Shown here: positions 46,299 through 50,750 of the stretch, piece after piece
Layout: every line of letters begins with the position of its first letter
Numbering within the stretch: the stretch's first letter is position 1
Source: CAZCAC01 sp964496575
GTDB taxonomy: Bacteria > Planctomycetota > UBA1135 > GCA-002686595
Reading direction: 5' to 3'
Assembly (NCBI GenBank): GCA_964496575.1
Contig: CAZCAC010000060.1
Coordinates: forward strand, 1 to 50,750
Length of the DNA stretch: 50,750 nucleotides
Notes under the pieces: model-generated
What the model was told of the DNA's origin: nothing
Databases searched by the model: none
Seen by the model: the letters and a program-made list of their open reading frames with translations, nothing else
Translations under genes and position numbers: made by a program

Positions 46299-46648
46299 GG
46301 TCCACAGGATATCGAACGGAAAGTCGAGCGTCCGGCCCTGGCGAGCGGCCGATCGACCGCCGTTCGTGGTCCCTCGATGACGTGGATACCGCACCCGGGC
46401 CCGAAGGGCCACCATCTGACGCCCCACGGGGGAACCGCGCACCCGGCTCCTCGGGGGGGCTCGCGAGCGCCCCTCACACGGCACGTAACCCCCGACGAGC
46501 GCCTATCTTGTGCCTTTTCGGCCGACCCTCCTGGGATGGTGCGGTAAACTGCTCCTGAGTGCATTCTGCCGGGCCTGAGAGCCGGGTCCGGAGAGGGAGT
46601 GCGAGCGCCCCGGCTGCCCGCCACTCGAGAAGACCCCGTCCCCGGCGT
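46299..46648. other. Divergent intergenic region, promoters expected
   Basis: 350 bases between the LpxR-like gene (minus) and the membrane sulfatase-like gene (plus). No tRNA, repeat or convincing small gene seen. TAAACT at 46545-46550 could be a -10 element for the plus-strand gene, but no matching -35 is clear. A short TATCCT element lies just upstream of the minus-strand ATG. Confidence 0.5.
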
Positions 46649-49120
46649 ATGAACCCCTCACCCGAAAACCCGGTCCCCCGTTACCAGACCCTGCTCAGCT
46701 CCATCGCGGCGGGAGCTCTGGTCGGAGCCGTCGTGAACATCGTCCGCGCGGTCCTCCTGCTGCAACTCGAACGCACCGTCGGAGGCGTGGGAGCCTCCTT
46801 CCTGCAGTGGCGCATCGCCGAGGAGTTCAGCGCGGAGCTCCCGATCGCCGTCGCCTTGGGCATCGCCGCCGGGTTGTGGGTCTGGGTCTGGACCCGACGC
46901 TTCCGCGGGAGCTGGCTCCTCGCCCTGGTCGGCGCGATTCCGGCCCTGTGGGCCATCGTCATCGGGGGCCCGTGGACCGCCGAGTTCCACCGCCTCGATC
47001 TCCTGCTCACGGAGCAGCTGGCCGAGCGGATCCTCGGGCTGGAGGCCGTGTTCGGGGGGGGCATCCTCCTGACCTGGCTGATCCACACCGACTCGAAGCG
47101 CTCCTTCCCGGGTCGGGTCGGCCGAGCTCTGGCCCTGGCCTTCTCCTTGCTGGTGCTCCTCGCCCTGCCCGAGTCCTTCGGCACGGTGATGGCGGCCGAA
47201 TCTCCTCTGATCACTGCGCGTGAAGTCTGCCGCGAGGTGATCGTCGACCCCGACAGCTGGGAGGTGGTCTATCACCACCCATCGAAAGAACCGAGCCTGG
47301 GAGTCGTGAACCCCAGCGACCTCTACACCGAAGACGGTGGCGAACGCCCGACCCTGATCATGCCGCCGCCGTGCGAGCTGCGGTTTCCGATCACCGAGGA
47401 GGACGGTGAGGTCCACTTCAGTGTCGTGGCCGGAGTCGACAAGTGTGAACACTGGTTCAAGCGGAAGAGGGACGACCCGACGGTGGTGCGTTTCGAGATC
47501 GAGCGCAACGGTGAATCGATCTTCGAGGCTGACGTCGAGCTGAAGCACACCGGCGGTCCTCCGTCCCTGCGCTGGCTTCGTCCCGACCACTCCGAGAATC
47601 TGGTCCTCTCCCCGGGTGACGAGATCACGTTGCGGACGTCTCTGAAGGGGCTCGGTCGCGAGGAGATGGCCAAGACCAGACCGATGGTGCTGGGGTTCGG
47701 TGAGCTGGCCCTCGAGAAGGTCCACACGCGTGAACGTCGCAAGGCCACTCCGGACGCGCCGAGCATCGTCCTGATCGTCCAGGACACCATGCGCGCAGAT
47801 CGCTGCTCGATCTACGACTACGACAAGGAGACCACCCCGGCCCTCGCGGAGCTCGCGTCACGAGGAATCGTCTACACCAAGGCACACGCGACGGCCAGCT
47901 GGACCTGGCCCTCGACCGCCTCGCTCTTGACCGGGCTGCTGCCCGACGCCCACGGGGTGACCAACGACGACAGTTGCTATCTCGTGGGGCAGAACCAGAC
48001 CCTCGCCGAGGTCCTGCAACAGCGCGGCTACACCACGGCGGCTTTCGCCTGCAACCCGCTGATCACCCGGCAGAAGAACTTCTCCCAGGGTTTCGAGTAC
48101 TTCCAGCAGACCGAGATCAAGTTCATCAAGACTCCCACGATGATGCAGCAGGTGGAGTCCTGGCTCCGGACCCACGCCGGCCTGCGCTTCTTCCTCTACC
48201 TGCACCTGGTCGACCCGCACGCCCCGTACGAGCCCTCGGCCGAGGCCCGCTCCGAGCTTGCGCTGCCGGAACCGGATCGCTTTCCCAATCAGTCGGTCCT
48301 GCACGAGTACGAGAAGTTCCTTATCCAGGGCAGGGGAGTCGACAAGAACGGCAAGCCGTGGCGCAAGATGTTCCCGGATGGACACATCGAGTACCTCTCC
48401 AGCCTCTACGATGCTTCGATCGCCACGGGTGACCAGTGCCTGGGTGAGCTGGTCGAGATGCTCCGGGAGATGGGGCTCGAGGACAGCACCGTGGTCGTCT
48501 TCACCAGCGATCACGGGGAGAGCTGGATGGAGCACGGCCAGCTGACTCACGGCAAGTCGGTCCACCGTCAGCTGATGGAGGTCCCCCTGGTCATGGCCGG
48601 CCCGGGTCTACCCGAGGGCGTCCGGTGCGACACGCCGGTCTCCAATCGCCACCTCGCGGGCACGCTGGCCAACATGGGCGGTGCGGAGCTGTCGAAGGTG
48701 CCCGATGCGCTCGACCTCTCGAATCCGGAGAGCCTGCCCGAGCTGCCAGTGTACTACGGAACGATGCACGGCAGCTGGAATCTGCGCCCCGGGCGCCAGC
48801 GGATCTACGGCGTCCGCGACGGCCGGTGGGTCCTGCACTTCGCGCCCGAGGGGAGTGACTACGGCGTCCCGCGGGCCAAGGCCCCCGTGGGTGGACAGGT
48901 CCGCCTGTACGACGTCATCGCCGATCCGGGCGAGCAGACCGACGTCGCCGCCGAGCACCCCGAAGTCGCCGAGCGCCTGAGGCAGATGATCATGGACTCG
49001 CTGGCGGACCAGGTCGCGCAACAGAGCACGGATGCGCAGATCGGGGCCGGTCCCGCGACGATGAGGATGCTCGAGGCGATCGGGTACACGGCGGGGAAGA
49101 TCGTGGAAGAGGAGGAGTAG
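46649..49120 (+). CDS. Membrane-bound sulfatase-like enzyme with Thr in the nucleophile position
   Basis: Protein of 823 residues. Five membrane spans at about 15-200 (for example AAGALVGAVVNIVRAVLLLQ; LPIAVALGIAAGLWVWVW; LLALVGAIPALWAIVIGG). A beta-rich periplasmic linker follows, then an alkaline-phosphatase-superfamily domain at about 370-800. That domain has LIVQDTMRADRCSIYDYD (metal-binding Asp), YLHLVDPHAPYEP and FTSDHGESWMEHG. At the sulfatase signature it reads ASWTWPSTASLLTG: T419 replaces the Cys/Ser that becomes formylglycine, and T423 replaces the Arg. This makes a formylglycine sulfatase unlikely and suggests a Thr-nucleophile phospho-transferase or phosphodiesterase, as in LtaS or lipid A modifying enzymes. 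The ATG follows a Pro/Arg-rich frame without signal. Confidence 0.88.
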   Translation: MNPSPENPVPRYQTLLSSIAAGALVGAVVNIVRAVLLLQLERTVGGVGASFLQWRIAEEFSAELPIAVALGIAAGLWVWVWTRRFRGSWLLALVGAIPALWAIVIGGPWTAEFHRLDLLLTEQLAERILGLEAVFGGGILLTWLIHTDSKRSFPGRVGRALALAFSLLVLLALPESFGTVMAAESPLITAREVCREVIVDPDSWEVVYHHPSKEPSLGVVNPSDLYTEDGGERPTLIMPPPCELRFPITEEDGEVHFSVVAGVDKCEHWFKRKRDDPTVVRFEIERNGESIFEADVELKHTGGPPSLRWLRPDHSENLVLSPGDEITLRTSLKGLGREEMAKTRPMVLGFGELALEKVHTRERRKATPDAPSIVLIVQDTMRADRCSIYDYDKETTPALAELASRGIVYTKAHATASWTWPSTASLLTGLLPDAHGVTNDDSCYLVGQNQTLAEVLQQRGYTTAAFACNPLITRQKNFSQGFEYFQQTEIKFIKTPTMMQQVESWLRTHAGLRFFLYLHLVDPHAPYEPSAEARSELALPEPDRFPNQSVLHEYEKFLIQGRGVDKNGKPWRKMFPDGHIEYLSSLYDASIATGDQCLGELVEMLREMGLEDSTVVVFTSDHGESWMEHGQLTHGKSVHRQLMEVPLVMAGPGLPEGVRCDTPVSNRHLAGTLANMGGAELSKVPDALDLSNPESLPELPVYYGTMHGSWNLRPGRQRIYGVRDGRWVLHFAPEGSDYGVPRAKAPVGGQVRLYDVIADPGEQTDVAAEHPEVAERLRQMIMDSLADQVAQQSTDAQIGAGPATMRMLEAIGYTAGKIVEEEE

Positions 49121-49130
49121 GTTCTTCCGA

Positions 49131-50633
49131 TCAGTCCTCGCGGCGGTAGAGGCGGACGGCACCGTACACTCGCTCTCGAGTAGCCAGGTGGTACCAGTCA
49201 GTGCCGATCGCGATCCAGTCCTTGGAGAGAGCCATCGACTTGCCGAAGTCCGCGGCGTAGCCAGGCGGAGCAACCAGGGTGGACTGCAGCTTCCAGACCA
49301 GATTCTCGCGAGCGTAGACGTCCACGCCTTCGGGCGGCACGGGCCCCAAGCCATCCCAGCACACCAGCAGCGTATCCCCGTGCATCGCGACCTCGGGATT
49401 CTCTGCGTTCTCGGGGGGGAGATCGAGAGGAGGGAAGAGCTGGTCCACGTTCAGGCACGCCTCTCGATCGATGTGGTAGAGGAGCACCCGGCGTTCGACG
49501 TCCACGTGCTGGACGGACACGGCGATCTCCTCGCCGTACATGGCCACGGACCAGCCGACTCCCCAGTGGCTCCACGGACCTTGCGCACCGAGCCGGCACA
49601 GCTCGCGCCAGGTGCCGCCCTCTCGCTGGAAGACGTACGCCAGGCTCGTGCCCTCGTAGCACCTCGAGCCGACGACGGCGCGGGTCCCCGAGATGGCGAC
49701 GGAGTAACCGAACCAGAAGCTCTCGCCGGCGGCATCACCGGCCTGGAGTCTGGCCTGTCTCTTCCACTCGGCCCCTTCGCGAACGAAGACGTGGACGTGG
49801 GTCTCGGACCGCTCCCAATCCCACTCGTGGCCGGCGCCGATGAGGATGGTGTCATCCGAGATGCAGACCGCGCCGCCGAACTTCTCGTTCTCGTCCTTCG
49901 AGTCGCTCGTGAGCCTGGCGATCCGAGTCCACTCGGTGCCCGTTCGGGTGAAGACGTGAGCGGCTCCGAGCCGAGTGGCCTTCCGCTCCCCGGCATCCCC
50001 CGGAACGCTGTAGGCGAACCCGGGTTCCACCAGTCCACCGGGGGCCCCGATCACCAGGGTGTCGCCGGAGATCGCCACGGCCACCCCGAACCAGTCGTGT
50101 CCGGTCTCGTCTCCCGCCCGCAACCGGACTTCCTCCTTCCACTTCTCGTTCTCGCGCCTGTAGACCAGGACCTCCCCTGGATTCGCGGAGTGAGCCGCTC
50201 CGGCGACGAGCGTGTTCCCGTCGAGGGCCAGGGACGTGGGGAAGTTGTCGTGGAATCCGATTCCGGCGGGGATGATCGTCGCGTCGAGGAGCCAGGGGGG
50301 ATGGGGATTGGGCGGCGGTCCGGGGTCTTCCTCGGCAACGGCACCCTCGGAGACCCTGGACGATCCCGTCTCCGCCGTCGGCCGTGGAGGACGTTCCCTT
50401 TCGAACTTCGTGGGGTGTGTCGTCTCGTCGCTCGCAACCTCCTCATGCGGCTCGACCGGCTCTCGCACCACGCCCGGCACGTCGACGAGTTCGACTCCTG
50501 GTTCGGCGTCGAGTTCGAGAGCCCTTCCCTCGCCCTCGTCACCGGAGTACGCCCACCAGGCGAGGACGCAGAGCAACAGCAGTCCGAGGGTCAGGACGAG
50601 AAGAGTCGCGGACGAGCTCCGGAGGTTGCCCAT
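49131..50633 (-). CDS. Membrane-anchored FG-GAP-like propeller protein
   Basis: Protein of 500 residues: an N-terminal membrane anchor (ATLLVLTLGLLLLCVLAWWAY), an acidic Pro/Glu-rich spacer (about 33-110), then repeated propeller blades at about 115-500. These include FPTSLALDGNTLVAGAAHS, DWFGVAVAISGDTLVIGAPG, KFGGAVCISDDTILIGAG and FWFGYSVAISGTRAVVGSRC. The blades are related to, but clearly divergent from, those of the 37110 and 39323 proteins. It lacks the shared C-terminal module, having instead an N-terminal anchor. It ends 10 bp from the converging sulfatase-like gene. No catalytic motif is visible; probably a periplasmic or surface binding protein. Confidence 0.85.
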   Translation of the reverse strand: MGNLRSSSATLLVLTLGLLLLCVLAWWAYSGDEGEGRALELDAEPGVELVDVPGVVREPVEPHEEVASDETTHPTKFERERPPRPTAETGSSRVSEGAVAEEDPGPPPNPHPPWLLDATIIPAGIGFHDNFPTSLALDGNTLVAGAAHSANPGEVLVYRRENEKWKEEVRLRAGDETGHDWFGVAVAISGDTLVIGAPGGLVEPGFAYSVPGDAGERKATRLGAAHVFTRTGTEWTRIARLTSDSKDENEKFGGAVCISDDTILIGAGHEWDWERSETHVHVFVREGAEWKRQARLQAGDAAGESFWFGYSVAISGTRAVVGSRCYEGTSLAYVFQREGGTWRELCRLGAQGPWSHWGVGWSVAMYGEEIAVSVQHVDVERRVLLYHIDREACLNVDQLFPPLDLPPENAENPEVAMHGDTLLVCWDGLGPVPPEGVDVYARENLVWKLQSTLVAPPGYAADFGKSMALSKDWIAIGTDWYHLATRERVYGAVRLYRRED

Positions 50634-50750
50634 GATCGGCGCCGGCTCGGGCCCGGCGCTTCTCCATCGTCGGGCAAGAGGCCCGATCCGGCAAGTGTCG
50701 CGGTAGGGCCGCCTCAGTCTAGTTTCTTTCAGTGGAAGCCGGGCTGAGGC

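Overview
This is a GC-rich bacterial chromosome segment, most likely from a marine-type planctomycete. The evidence is the gene mix: four sulfatase-type enzymes, large secreted beta-propeller proteins, CotH, a multidomain toroid/discoidin protein, and a recurring C-terminal module of about 130-155 residues ending in an NLSDGL..F.P-like pattern. I associate that module with deep-branching Planctomycetota (Saltatorellus/Engelhardtia-type lineages). The assignment is inference; there is no rRNA or other phylogenetic marker in the window. I found no tRNA, rRNA or CRISPR array.

Layout. 1-4177 (+): a carboxypeptidase-regulatory-domain protein whose 5' end runs into a possible transposable-element end, then an unrecognised protein with a GNAT-like core. 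4178-6292: an AT-richer sulfatase gene on the minus strand, bracketed by two 128-bp imperfect direct repeats; the second repeat is the decayed 3' end of a paralogue of the upstream gene. 6293-8665 (+): a fucolectin-like/alpha-alpha-toroid/discoidin protein. 8680-15388 (-): an operon CotH kinase > VTC-domain polymerase > DUF4956 membrane protein > HlyD-like adaptor > secreted esterase-like propeller. 15389-16181: non-coding, with several hairpins.

16182-22499 (+): a tightly coupled operon of a lysine 2,3-aminomutase-family radical SAM enzyme, a Pls/PosA-type single-module NRPS and a DUF418 membrane protein. The best reading is synthesis of a homopolymer or oligomer of a beta-amino acid such as beta-lysine. 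This is the most exciting candidate system here.

22573-25440 (+): an unusual fusion of two DUF1566 domains, paired EF-hands and a sulfatase. 25513-26883 (-): a secreted fucolectin-like protein. 26993-29442 (-): an iduronate-sulfatase-like lipoprotein coupled to an arylamine N-acetyltransferase. 29482-35541 (-) and 35605-37102 (+): a divergent sugar locus with an RbsA-like ATPase, a permease, a permease fused to its substrate-binding protein, L-rhamnose mutarotase and two proteins of the uroporphyrinogen-decarboxylase/MtaA fold type.

37110-41992 (-): two tandem paralogous secreted seven-repeat FG-GAP-like proteins. 42000-42890: non-coding, with three copies of a GTGTGAAAGTGAAC repeat. 42891-45044 (+): a secreted HEAT-repeat protein with a Pro10-Gly19 tract, followed by a strong hairpin. 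45183-46298 (-): an LpxR-like lipid A deacylase lipoprotein. 46649-49120 (+): a membrane sulfatase-like protein with Thr where the formylglycine Cys/Ser should be. 49131-50633 (-): a membrane-anchored propeller protein.

Taken together, the window fits a cell that senses, desulfates and imports algal-type sulfated sugars, and that carries at least one and perhaps two polymer-synthesis systems (Pls-type NRPS; CotH/VTC/DUF4956).
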